Assembly (NCBI RefSeq): GCF_019399895.1
Contig: NC_091886.1
Location: forward strand, 2,790,001-2,854,000
From: Cardiocondyla obscurior
Taxonomy: Eukaryota; Arthropoda; Insecta; Hymenoptera; Formicidae
Direction of reading: 5' to 3'
Length of the DNA: 64,000 nt
Position 1 is the stretch's first letter. Each line of letters begins with the position of its first letter. Below, one piece after another: positions 41,201 to 52,110 of the stretch. The position numbers and the translations under genes were made by a program. The notes beneath the pieces are model-generated. The model was not told the origin of the DNA, ran no database searches, and saw only the letters and a list, made by a program, of their open reading frames with translations.

Positions 41201-44200
41201 GTTCCATTCTTATATTCAGCGGTGACCATTCCGTTTTATCTTCGACGATATGTTTCTCTCTCGCGATTCCCCCAACCATTTTCCCTGTTTTCTCGGGGGG
41301 AGAGTCTTTTCAAGCCGGCCTATCAATTATTCGCCGATGCGTTTGATTACCCATATCATATCGATTGTCTTCAATTACCAACTCATTACCCGACATTACG
41401 TGATGGGCGGACAATTGAAACGGAGCCGCGCGGTATTTTACGCGAGAAATTCAATTATCCGTAAATTGCGTATTTATTGACGTGTTCATGCGAACTGTAA
41501 TTGGAATTCATAATCGCATCTCGATATAATCAAAAATGCCGATAATCGCAATTGTTATTTGCATTATACAAAATGGAGATGTCCGAGTTTCTTTTTCACG
41601 TTCGCGGTGTATAACAGACGGAAGTAATTCCGCGGAGTGAGGATTCGAACGTACGAACGTTACTTGGGAAATTTGCTTTTCAGAAAGAATTCTATCGCAC
41701 ACTTTTGGGACAGCCGGTAAAAGCAAATGGAAATTAATGTTCTTTTTTTTTTTTTACTTTTTTTTTATAAGTTTAAACTTTATAATCTAACACATTAATC
41801 CCTCATCGTCAATCATATTCGTCATAAATACAGTTTTTAATCGATTTGCACAAATTACTGCCGCATATGTATCTATTTATATATTCGCGTTTAATAATTA
41901 ATTATCAAGAATATTTATTACGTTGTGTTTGTCGTGCACATCAAAGGTAAACGTCGTATAAATAATTCTAGTTCATAATTTTTTATTCATATACGTTTAA
42001 TGGACATGATAAATTGAATAAACCGACGTATATGTATAAATATATTGCATAATAAATTGATACGTCTCGAAATTAATTTGCAAAAACTTTATCAAGTTTT
42101 AAAAACGTTTAGCTCATCCTACCGCGTGCGAAAGTTGATTGTTTTAAACGAGGGAAGAGAGAGAAATAGCTAATTTATAGTTTTGAGTTTTAATTGTCTA
42201 GTTAAATACTTATTTAAAATGTAATAAGCGAACAAAAATTTTCTCCCCTTTTCAAAGTCTACTATTCTGGACATTATTCAGGGGGGGGAGGTACATAAAT
42301 AATTATGAAGTGTAATTTCCAACGCGATGTAAACATGTGCGTTGTAAAAGTTCCATCAACTCACCGAGAAATCTTTAAACAAGATCTTATGCCAATGCAA
42401 AAGTGAACGTCCACTTTGGTTGTTTTTTATTGCGCTCGCGAAGGTATTATTATCTTTTCCTCGGTAAACTCGAGCATTGTCGCGGGAATTACATCGTAAA
42501 CCGTTATACGCGAGGCAATTTTAACGCTTTCGGGGCCGAGTCTTTAGCAGCAGAAAATTTCAGTTTATTATTATTAACATGACTATATGTACGCTTTACA
42601 TTTTACTTTGTATAAAACTTTTCAAATGAGACTAGAAATCGAATACTTTAATTTAACATTTCTTTTCCAATTTTATATTGCATAAGATGCATGCTTTTAA
42701 TAAAAAAAAAAAAAAGACAAATAAAAAAAAATTAGGAATACGTGAAGAATTAAATCTTGAACTGTTAAAATTGCCTTAAATTAAGAGGAAAACTTATCAA
42801 TGACTATTTTGTTCTTACGTCCCGGTAGTACTAAAGAGTTGATATTTTTTACCATTAAAGGCGCAGGTAACAGATGATTAATTGTTTCTGTATCGTGGTG
42901 CGAGGAGATTTCAGGTCGATGTCGATAACGAGGGGAAAGCCGATTTTAATGAGAAAAGTAAATTCCTCGTATTATTCGCGCGTCACGGTCATCCTTAACG
43001 ACACGATTCATCTTACACGCGCGAACACCTTGTTTTAAAATGATTTATCGCGCTAGCCTGTTTCGCGGTTATTACAGTTTTCGCTCGTTTTGTTTGCAAC
43101 AATTTTCCAGAAATTAATCTCAATCCCGGCGCAGCACCGTGATCGCTTATCTCGCGGTTGCATTTACGAGGCAACGTCGAATCTAAACGGGGACGAGTGT
43201 TCTATCACTCGTTGCCGGACATATTTTTCAGAAAACACACGACATTATTTCAATTAAATTAACAAGAGAATAATATTATATAAACCAACAATAGAAAATT
43301 AATTCTCGGAATTTAATTATTTTATATTATAAAAATAAAAATATACCAGCAAAATAAATTTCGTAAAAGAAAAAAAGACAGCTTTTTTTTCACGTCTATA
43401 ATTATTTCTACACGCGTTTCGTCACGTATTTTATTATCTAATAATAAAAATAATTACGACGATTACCCATTAGTCATTTCATCGTCTCTTATTATATTCT
43501 CGCTTCTAGATAATTTTCGTTCATTACGTTCACAAATTAACGTAAGGCATATAGGCGTTGTGATTATAATCAATCAATATTATGTAACCGTGTATCTCGC
43601 ATGCAATGTATCTCCTGCTCACGCGGAGTCTCACGCGGAATCCTTGAACGCGAGCCTACATTCCCAGATCACGTTCTCGATAATTCGCGATTATTATTCC
43701 CGTCTTGATCTCGGTACCATCGCGCTTCGAATTTGAATAATTACAATGCGCACGATTAATCGCGTCATATTTTACGTTATTATCTTCAGCGGCGGTTGTT
43801 ATTCCGCAAAGAGGATCACGGAAGAACGCGCCCCCGTGACAAATGCCCGGCAGTTTCGCGTATCCTCGCGGTGACAAATTTCGGGACGGATTTTTGCCTG
43901 CCGGCGATACCCCGCGTAAAATATGTCACGAAGCGTGACAGTCCTGACGCGAAAGGGATCGTCTAGGAGATGAAAGTTTTCGCGTGTCTCGAACTTTTTC
44001 TCTCCCTTAAGCGTTCGAGACTGAAACATAAACGATTGCCGTCCTGCTTTTTTTTTGCTTTCAGTCACGTCGCTCTTAAATATCTTTATAATTCAGAATG
44101 TAATTTCACACTTCTAACGCAAAGCGAAATTCTTCAACGTCCAATTTCGCGAACTCGATAATATTCCAACAGTCGTTCGGATTTTATTAAATCTCGCGAT

Positions 44201-44225
44201 TGATCGGGATTCGTGTATCCTTCGC
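38291..44225. other. Non-coding stretch, AT-rich, with pyrimidine block
   Basis: Mostly AT-rich DNA. A pyrimidine-rich block at 39640-39895 contains a 26-base T run. Frames here are short and contain long Phe/Ser runs where they cross that block. No RNA gene or mobile element is seen. Confidence 0.6.
39730..39755. repeat. Poly-T run, 26 bases
   Basis: An uninterrupted thymine run sits inside a wider C/T-rich block (39640-39895). Confidence 0.95.
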
Positions 44226-44228
44226 TTA

Positions 44229-44368
44229 AAGGTGTGTATACACTTAGCGAGCAAACATCGAACGAACATAGCAACCGCGGACACTCCTCGGTGATGTGTT
44301 ATTTTCGGAACGATTGATTTGTTTGAGAACGCACATACGCGTTCGTTCGCTAAGTGAATACACACCTT
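44229..44368. mobile_element. MITE-like element with near-perfect terminal inverted repeats
   Basis: The left end reads AAGGTGTGTATACACTTAGC and continues GAGC. The reverse complement of the right end reads AAGGTGTGTATTCACTTAGC and continues GAAC, so 22 of the first 24 bases match. Inside the ends, GAACGAAC is present on the left (44259-44266) and as GTTCGTTC on the right (44341-44348), offset by about a dozen bases. The element is 140 bp and has no coding capacity. I find no convincing target-site duplication: the left flank is TTCGCTTA and the right is GAGGATAA, so the superfamily is open. It is probably a non-autonomous DNA transposon. Confidence 0.65.
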
Positions 44369-44799
44369 GAGGATAATGCTTATGAAACGAAACGCTATTA
44401 CGTTTTTCTTTCCTAAAGAATTTTACGCGTTTTACAATTTTAGAGGCATCCCGGTTTCCGCAGGTCTTTCATGTAACGTCTCTTAATACGCGTGTAATGC
44501 CGACGCGCGACGCGAGGAAATCGCGGACGCGTTATCGTTTTATTTTGCGTGCAACTTTGTAAAAAGCAACGCGGTTTAGTGTAACGCTCGTTCCGAAGGG
44601 ATTAAAAACCAAATTCCCGCGTTTACGTCGTACCGAAACACCAATTTGCGGACGGCACTTATGGCGGGTGGCTATTGCGGCAGGCGTCACCTTGCTCGGC
44701 CCCGCAATTCCGTCGAGTACCGGCAATTCGGCCTGCGGAGGGCTTTCGCTATCTCGAGTATACCTATGTGCGCGTTTGTGCACGTGTGCTCTGCGGTCG

Positions 44800-44980
44800 T
44801 GGGCGATTCGAGCCACGGCACGCCATAGACGCGTCTGGTTTCTACGAAAAACCTCAGAGGTTGATACCGTCTTTCATGTCACGCGGGAGTATTTTCCGGC
44901 TAAGCCACTAAACTACGCGATATCCTTTTGTCACTTAATACCGGGGTAACACGATACCACTCAGCCATGGGCGAGCAATT
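44800..44980 (-). repeat. Possible SINE or pol-III-like fragment
   Basis: On the minus strand, TGGCTGAGTGG (near 44966-44976) matches a pol III A-box-like tRNA D-arm. A second similar string, TAGTTTAGTGGC, lies about 60 bp further on. GTGGCTCGAATCGCCCAC (near 44800-44817) looks like a B-box with flanking complementary bases. The spacing (about 160 bp) is too large for a tRNA and I cannot fold a cloverleaf. A decayed or composite tRNA-derived SINE is one reading; chance is another. Confidence 0.2.
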
Positions 44981-45217
44981 AGTTAAAACGATTCCGCGAC
45001 AAGAGCGAGGAGAGAGAGATGCTCCTCGACTCGTGTTCGCGCGAAGGTGAGCACGGGCTCAAGATGTCCCCGAAAATTCTGCAGTTTAATTCGCGACGAA
45101 AATTAAAACGAGGTTTTCGAAATATATTTTTATACGTAAGCTCTGCTGTGCCCCGTGATATTTAAGAACAGCCTTTCTCTTTCGATTCCGTTGACTTACG
45201 AAAAGCGACATTAACCT

Positions 45218-45279
45218 TCTTTTTTTTTTTTTAATAAATTAATTTTTTTTTTAATTAACAAAAAAAAAATTTTTAATTA
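45218..45279. repeat. T-run / A-run palindromic tract
   Basis: Two T runs of more than 10 bases are followed by an AAC and a 10-base A run, with TTAATT spacers. The T and A runs are complementary and could fold back. Confidence 0.85.
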
Positions 45280-46479
45280 CGAAACGAGCTTTTTTTTCAC
45301 GTATATACACAAATATATATTATCGCGGATAATTGTCTTTATACTTTAAAGAAGATAAAAAATTACCTCCGCTGGTATTCCGTTCCCTGCATTTTTACGC
45401 ATGAGAGATTACAACACGATTACGCGATAATGTAACCCGAGTTAATTCAACGTTTCTACTGTTTCTTACACGAGTCTTGTTTGGCTAATGATCTCGTAGC
45501 GAGCGCGCCTGCCTCTCGAGTTACAAGGTGGTAACACGTGTTACAATGTTGTAAATAGCTTGAAGCATATATTCGACTGCTTTGTCGCGCTCGGCGATTA
45601 GCCACCGTGAAAAGCGCCGTTAATTCACGGCGCCAACTGGCTGGCTAGCTAACGCTTTTGCACTCTCCTCCCGGAACTCTGAATTATTCATTTTGTTTAG
45701 GGCCTGTTGACATGCGACAGGTACACTCTAGTCGGACAAAGGAACAATCGCGATGCATTTTGAATGGCATGGTTATATTCACGATTTTGTACACCGCGTG
45801 CAAACCAGAGAGAGACAGGGAGAAATGAGGCGCGGGGAGAGGGAGGGCTCGCGGATGTTAAGTATGAATAATGTTGACCGGCGCGTATCTGATTAAGCGC
45901 AATTTGCACGCTCGCGGCGTCAAACGTTTTCGACAAACGTCCGTTTACGTCATGTTTAACGTGATTCCCAAAAAAGGCGCGGGCGAGAAATAAGAGAGAC
46001 GCGAAGCACATCCCGCTTATTATTTCGCGAATGATCGGGCAACCCGCCAGAAATAAAAGAGACCGTCTAGGTACTAAATATAGTATAGAATACATTAATA
46101 CTTCAGCAAATTAATTTCGTCGCGTATTACTTTTTTTAAATCGTGACGGCTCTTCTGGGTTTCGCGCCGGGAATATCGATAGCGCGCTAAACGCACGCGC
46201 GTCGATCGGGCTTTCCTAAACGTACACGTTATCGTGTGTGACAGGCAGAAATGATCTCGAAGTAATTGCGATTGTCGGCAACGGCTGTGCGTAAACTGAA
46301 AGGCTGATATAAGGACGATTCCGCTCGCGACGTGACCCCTATCTCGCGAAGAAAAGAGACTCGATCGACTCGCCATCGAGCGAAAATTGCGGAATTGCCC
46401 TTTCAATCTGGCCGCAATTCCCGTCGAAGATCGTGTTTTACGAAGAAAAGGTGTCCCCAAGCTTGTCGTGACCAGATGA

Positions 46480-46690
46480 GGGTGCGAGGGCGGCTGGAGA
46501 GTGACGAGATGGAAAATGAGAAAGGGAGGGAAGGAGGGAGACGAAGCGAGAAATACAAGGGAGACTGAATAGGGTGCTGAAGGAAGGGGAGCAACAGGCG
46601 GTGGATATTGACTTCCTCGAGAGTGCTGGGAGCTAAGAGAAGGGCAGGAAAGAGCGAGCGAACGAGGGTGTAAGAGAAGGCACTCGTTCG
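46480..46690. repeat. Purine-rich (G/A) block
   Basis: About 210 bases of strongly G/A-biased sequence, including GGGAGGGAAGGAGGGAGAC. It is low-complexity and gives open frames rich in Arg/Glu/Lys on one strand and Ser/Leu/Pro on the other. Confidence 0.7.
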
Positions 46691-47857
46691 CCGATCACAG
46701 AGACGCGAAATGAACTTCGTCTTACGGCAGAGCGCTACTTTGCGCGGCGAACTCTTATTCATTAAGGGCGCGAGAAAAAAAAAAGAAAGATAAAAAAAGT
46801 ATATCGCTGGAGACAGACGTATTCAGTATCGCGGAGAATTCCATGAGAAAATAGAAACGACATGCGCAACAAGAAAGAAACTTACGCCGCAAATCCCGTC
46901 GCCCGTTTCGAATATCGTAATTTTCTGTTTCTAATAGCCACCATTCCGCGCTCATTCACTGATTCGCATTTCGCGGAAGGAAATCCTCAACTCGTGTCTC
47001 GTTTCATTATTTCGTTTGAATGTTCAGTTGGAAAACTATACTTTTGCAAATTTTCTTTTTTCGAATTAGCAGTTCGCGTTTTATAAGTGGAATTCGAATC
47101 GAATTAGAAAAATTGAAATTGAAATATTAGAAATTAATTAAAGGGCACGAGCTTTCTGCAATTTTTTAATTTTCTTTAATTATTTAAACGATGTCTAAAG
47201 TATTAAAATATCTCTCGAATATTTTTACGGTCTCTTTTAGAACGTTACGTTTTCCAAAAAGTTAAGAGAAAAACTTGTAACAATATGTCGTAAATATTTT
47301 AAAATGTATGTCTAACATTTACAGTCGAGTGGACTTCCGGAAAAAGATCTGCATTCTGAAATCTCGTGAATCATGCAGAAACAAAGAAAAATGTTTCCAC
47401 GCCGCTCCAAAGAATACGACGCTTCTTCGGTCCCTCGTTACAGAAAATTGACAGATAACAACTACTGGAAACACGATACGATAGATGACACGAGGATAAA
47501 CGCGCGGTCCCTCGACACTTCAAAGCTAATACCTCTCATTCGTTCGCGACAAAAATAGTCGTCTATCATCGACCCAAGTAGAAACCTCATCGTTAAGAGC
47601 CGGCACCTTTCGTTCAAGCTTTCTCTACCAGCGGTTCATAACTACGATGTTTGCGACGCCGCGATATGATTAATGCAAAACCAACTTTAAACCCGTAATT
47701 ATATAATTGTAATTATTACATCAACGTCATTACGAGTTTCGGCACGTCTTTACTCACAGAGAAAAATAAACGCGTTTTTGTCTTTAAGCTTGAGGTAAAA
47801 TAACGGCGATACAATCGAGTCTTAATCGCATATTCGGAATGACTTATTCAACGAGGC

Positions 47858-47866
47858 TATATAAAA
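47858..47866 (+). promoter_or_regulatory. Candidate TATA box, plus strand
   Basis: TATATAAAA sits at the edge of a GC-rich segment. A GC-rich stretch without a clear initiator follows, and a donor consensus GTAAGT lies about 200 bases downstream (48065). This is compatible with a promoter plus first exon of roughly 48 kb rightward, but AT-rich genomes contain many such strings. Confidence 0.2.
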
Positions 47867-48064
47867 CCCATAGGTGTCTAAAAGTTAAGAACCACTGGCT
47901 TAAATGGAAGCCTATCGAACCTGTTGCTTCTTGGCTCGGCTCGGCAGGCTTTTCCCCGGCTAGTCTGTGCCCATTCGGGATCTTCCTTCGATCATTCTCC
48001 TTTCTCTCTCGCGAAAAGGCTCGGGCGACGCGCCGTATATTCGGGTCTCGCGTTAAATTTACGA

Positions 48065-49397
48065 GTAAGTAGTTCCGTGCCGGCGGTCCGAGCGCTAGCG
48101 CAATTGCGAATCACCGCCGTCCTTGCGGTGACGGTAATTCACGGCGGATCTGGCAAAACCCCCGCGACTAATCGAGACAAACGCATGGCTTAGCCGGTAA
48201 CCGATAACCCGTACGCGACTTCCTTTGTGTTGCGAACGCCGAACCTGTTGCTCCTGCCGCGCTTGCACAGGCCCGCCTGAACCGAAGCTTTACCTATCGA
48301 CCTATACACCCACCTATCCGTCCGTCTCTCTGTCTGTTTGCCGTTTGTTTTGTACGCGCTCGTTTTCACCTGGCTACCCCGGACGGAGAATGCGAGCGGC
48401 TAACCGCTCGCCGATAGAAATATATCCGCTCGATCGTATCGCAGCTAAGAGAAACGCAATCAACGAGCGATCGTCTTGGGCAGTTTCCCGGCGATTGATA
48501 TGCATTTGCGGTTTGTTACTCGCGTTATTCGAAGCCCCGAACGCGAAACGACGAGTATATTAATTAAAATATTTTTAAGAATGCTCCGCCGGCTTGAATG
48601 AAACCGTAACGTTGCACGTGAGAATCGGGGATACGAGATAATTTTATTTGTACGTTATATTACGTGATACTTGACGGAATAGATGCATTACTTCCGCGTT
48701 CGACGATATTGCGCATCGTAGCTTTTTTAGATTAGACTTTGACGTGTGCGTGTAATAACGCAGCCTAGCGTGATTATGTTTATCGCATAATGGATGTGTA
48801 ATTTTAACCTGAAGAAATTAATCACGTTTTTTATCAAATAGCTTTTTTTTCGCTTGATATTCTACGAAGTCTTTTATGCCACTTTAAATTTGTATTGATT
48901 ATAGAGTATTATTTTCTACGCTAATGTACTTAAAAGATTTTTTATTTTATTAAAAAAAAATTAAAATATTAAAAGAGGAAGGACTGATTATTATACCAAG
49001 ACGAGCCGATCTTAACGCACGGTAACTAACTCGCAACAAGTAACATCCGCACTTCATTTGTCTCTACAAGCTTCGTGTAAACCAGGAATTAGTCCCTTAA
49101 CACGCTGAACGCGCTGAATTTTCGGTTAACTATACGGAAAGCTACTTAACGACTATGCATTTAACGCAACAGTAATGTTCCTCGTTTGAGCGCTCGGTAT
49201 TAAACTTCTGTGATTTTATTCGATTTGCCCTTTATTGAAATTTCAGCTTTGTACGCAATATTAATTACGCGCGATTTTGTACATTTAATGTTTCGGAATT
49301 AAAAGCTTTTTAATTAAATTTTTTATTTTTTTATTAATACTCTTTTATTCCCTATGACGTTGACATCTTAACGCTTGTAATAAAAAGAAAAACTCAC
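48065..49397. other. Non-coding stretch without recognised genes
   Basis: CpG-rich DNA to about 48.55 kb, then AT-rich. I see no gene, RNA gene or repeat of note. Confidence 0.55.
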
Positions 49398-49439
49398 CGG
49401 TTTGATGCGCAGCGGCTGAGTTTTGCAGCTAGGATGATT
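49398..49439 (-). other. 42-bp exon-like block (third in tandem series)
   Basis: On the minus strand the block is preceded by TTATGTTACAG (acceptor) and followed by GTGAG (donor). It is 14 codons long and in phase 0 would read NHPSCKTQPLRIKP with no stop. The acceptor string is the same as that before the 49652-49920 block, and the 3' end (CCGCTGCGCATCAAACCG) resembles that block's end (CGGCTGAGCAACGTATCG). It may be a shortened third copy of the duplicated unit or a separate micro-exon. Confidence 0.25.
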
Positions 49440-49651
49440 CTGTAACATAATAAAATATAATTTTTTAATTAAATAATTTAAAATACAGTTGTCTGAACAA
49501 GATTTCTAATAAATTGAACTTTCTCAAAAGGTTAAATTTCTTTACTGGCTATTAAATTCTTTATTACTTTTAATTGTCCGCAAAAGAATTAAGCAATTAC
49601 AAAAAATAACGAAAAAAAATGATTGACTTTATAATAAAAAATAATCCTTAC

Positions 49652-49920
49652 CGATACGTTGCTCAGCCGAAGCCTGATGTCTCTCCCAGACCTCCTCCTC
49701 CTCTCAGATCACGGCCTCCTTCCGCGCACAAGACACTCGCGAAAACCGCAACCGGGTGAATTTAAAATCGCGCGATGGTATACGGCACTCCCGGTTATAG
49801 AAATCTTACAACAAACGCGCGATTACTTTGACGATATTCGCGAGACGATCGACGAACCGCCGGCGGTTCGTTTATTCAGTACCGGCGACGAGAGATGCTT
49901 CCTCTTCAAGTATGACGATG
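49652..49920 (-). repeat. Exon-like duplicated block A
   Basis: On the minus strand it begins after TTATGTTACAG and ends at a GTAAGG donor. It is a diverged copy of 50100-50429: shared stretches include CTGAGAGGAGGAGGAGG, CGGTTTTCGCGAGTG, CGGGAGTG and TCGTCGCCG, in the same order. Near its 3' end one frame reads SERRRRSGRDIRLRLSNVS, similar to the other copy, but a TGA closes that frame just upstream and no ATG lies in it. The plus strand is open for 90 codons (49659-49931) starting at TTG. Conserved splice-like ends without a conserved frame suggest a non-coding exon or a relic. Confidence 0.5.
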
Positions 49921-50099
49921 CTGTAACATAAAAATATAAAAATTAAATTAAAGGAGCAGTCAAAATTATGTTAATTAAAAAAAAAAAGAACTCTCTACGC
50001 GCTTCTAATTTTTCTTTCAGTTACACAATTAAGAACAAATTTAATATCCAATAAGTAACAAAAACTTTTTAATTTTATACATTTAAAATTGATTCTTAC

Positions 50100-50429
50100 C
50101 CTGAGGTTGCTCCGACGAGGCAGGATGCCTCTCCTAGGCCTCCTCCTCCTCTCAGTGGGGTCGTCGAGACGAGCCATCCTTCCACGAAGGTCACTCGCGA
50201 AAACCGCGACCGGACAAACTAATTTCGCGAGAATTAATTAACACTTACAGACAATCGCGCGACCCTGGGCGGTACTCGCGTTTGTAAAAGAAAAAGAAAC
50301 GTAGAGCAAAAATTATTCGCGCGAATATGTTATCGACACTCCCGAAAAGAAAACGACCGACGAGCCTCTGCAGCTCGTATACTCAATCATCGGCGACGGA
50401 CGACGTTCTTATCTTCCTCGGACTTCTAT
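50100..50429 (-). repeat. Exon-like duplicated block B, with a short Arg-rich frame
   Basis: On the minus strand it begins after TTTTGTTTAG (pyrimidine-rich acceptor) and ends at a GTAAG donor. It is the upstream copy of the tandem pair with 49652-49920, carrying an extra insertion of about 80 bp. An ATG at 50175-50177 in GGAAGGATGG context opens 26 codons to the donor, reading MARLDDPTERRRRPRRGI followed by LPRRSNLR, in phase 0. Joined directly to the 42-bp block (phase 0 to 0) the frame stays open. No family is recognised. It could be a small ORF, a 5' exon or non-coding. Confidence 0.3.
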
Positions 50430-51809
50430 CTAAACAAAACCAAAGCTGTATTCAGATATCGTCCTCAAGATATGAACTCACGCATCGCGAGGAGCTCGTA
50501 CTTGTGCAAGAATTACTTATAACACGAGCTAAAAGACTCACTATGAATCGGAATGTGAAGCAAGAGCATGTATAGAAAGCGTAAAGACTCGAAATCGCCA
50601 TTCGAAGTACTCGTATATTAGATATGAGTTCCTATCCGCGTGTACAGAGCTCCGTTATCTACGCGTTGCGTATCGCCACGTGCTAGACTACCGACTGCGG
50701 AGTAGTACGGAATGCGAGGAGTGGGGATGGGCTCCGAGCGCGCTTACCCTTGCGGCAAAGACCGTGCGTCCCATGTGTGTTTATTTCTAGCGTTACGATA
50801 TTTAGCGCGTTACAATAAAACTTATCACGAAATATTATTTTCAATATTAAAGTTCTAACATATACATTTATAATCGGTCCATGTCGCGCACTTTATGAAT
50901 TACATATGTTATATCATTTGTAGTTCGTATAATCGGTGTGAAGTAGATAATATACTTAATGTACAAATGTATTTATAAATTACATTTAAAGGAACATAGA
51001 GTGTTTAAAATACCGCGTGAAATATAATATACATCTGTAAACTATTGCTGAATATTATTTTAGAATTATTAAAATAGTTTTCTTTGTGGAAAAAAAAATT
51101 AAAGTAAACGACACGCTTAGTAATGTGTATTTTTAAATAAGGCGGAAGAAATTTAGAATCTTTTTAGATTTTACAATTGATCATTACAGAATATTAGTGT
51201 ATTATAAAATATTATGAGATTATTAATATTTTCATTTTGTTAAAACCTGTTTAAAAATTAAGTTACTCAATGTTCCTTTATATGCAGTCTTTCTCGAATT
51301 TTATTGTTTCTTCGTAAAATTATAAAACGGCTTCGGCCTTAAAATATCAATTACCATTTTATTTTTCATATCCAGCGTGAGTAAAACGCTGCTGCTGCTA
51401 CTCCAGCAGTCTTTTGAACTCGACTGAAGCTGGAAATAAAATTACCACGGCGTTCTGCTTCTGGCTTTTACGGCGATCACCATTAATTCGTGCAGCTGAT
51501 TCCGTGCCCGCATTTCTTTCTCGAGCAGACTCTGTCTTCCTTCGTTCTGTCTGTTTGCAGATTTATGAGTTTATATAGATTCTTCCCCCTCTTTAAATCC
51601 CTCTGGAGTTGCGTGGAGTTCCGTTCTGGCTATCGGTTGTCCCGGTCCTTACGTCTTATTTCTTACAAGTTCCCACGAACCGCGACGAGCTCGTACTTAC
51701 AAAAAGCAATTACTTTAGAATATAAACGTCAAATTGATATACTACAAAAATGTCTAGTTACTGTCTAGAGTACTGAGAACTAAAAACATGCTGCGTTAGA
51801 AATACTCAC
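50430..51809. other. Non-coding stretch, mostly AT-rich
   Basis: GC-rich to about 50.8 kb and then AT-rich. A small imperfect hairpin lies at 51402-51434 (TCCAGCAGTC with GACTGAAGCTGGA). A minus-strand GGTAAGC donor-like string near 50750 follows a short ATG frame, MGRTVFAA, which is too short to judge. No gene is supported. Confidence 0.5.
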
Positions 51810-51985
51810 GTGTGCTCCATACGAAGAACGTTTTCAAAGGCAAGATAATAAGTCGCGTTACTCGTCGAATCGCAGCGTTTCGTCGCACAATCCTCCCTTC
51901 GGCTTTCATTTCTCGGCTGACAATGAATCCTCCCTTGTCGTTCGTTCCCGCCGCGGCAGCTCCCGTCCGACAGGCAAGCGACAAG
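51810..51985 (-). other. Candidate coding exon; possible fucosyltransferase-like motif
   Basis: On the minus strand the segment follows TTTGTAATTGCAG (good acceptor) and ends at a consensus GTGAGT donor, 176 bases. Two frames are open throughout. Frame one starts LVACLSDGSC and ends SNATYYLAFENVLRMEHT. GT10 alpha-1,3-fucosyltransferases carry LVAW..SNC and, about 60 residues on, FYLAFENS..DY.TEK; here the spacing is about 10 residues shorter and the VDVYG.CG element is absent. Frame two continues, with matching phase, from the exon-like segment at 52111-52251 and reads through GGFIVSREMKAEGRIVRR. The readings exclude each other. No following GT10 exon was found in the window. It may be a genuine exon, a GT10 relic, or chance. 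Confidence 0.28.
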
Positions 51986-52110
51986 CTGCAATTACAAACG
52001 TAAATTATTCCCGCGATCAATCGCGCGCGAAGTTAAGTATTCGATCCACGTTCGATCCACGAGCGTGTACGATTTAAACGCTTAAGTGCAAGAGACCGAG
52101 GTTCGCTTAC

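Larger units (their letters stand above)
44982..47850. other. Non-coding stretch with purine-rich block
   Basis: Mixed AT-rich and CpG-rich DNA with a T/A palindromic tract (45218-45279), a 7-bp hairpin (CCGTGAA at 45605 with TTCACGG at 45624) and a G/A-rich block at 46480-46690. Frames at 45697-46460 on the minus strand (132 and 121 codons) adjoin but show no recognised domain. No gene is supported. Confidence 0.5.

Noticed and set aside
41636..41660. GGATTCGAAC as a minus-strand B-box
   Set aside because: The T stem does not pair and no cloverleaf can be formed around it.
45008..45053. ATG frame MLLDSCSRE ending at a GTGAGC donor as a first coding exon
   Set aside because: Only nine codons with no promoter signal; adjacent sequence looks repeat-derived.
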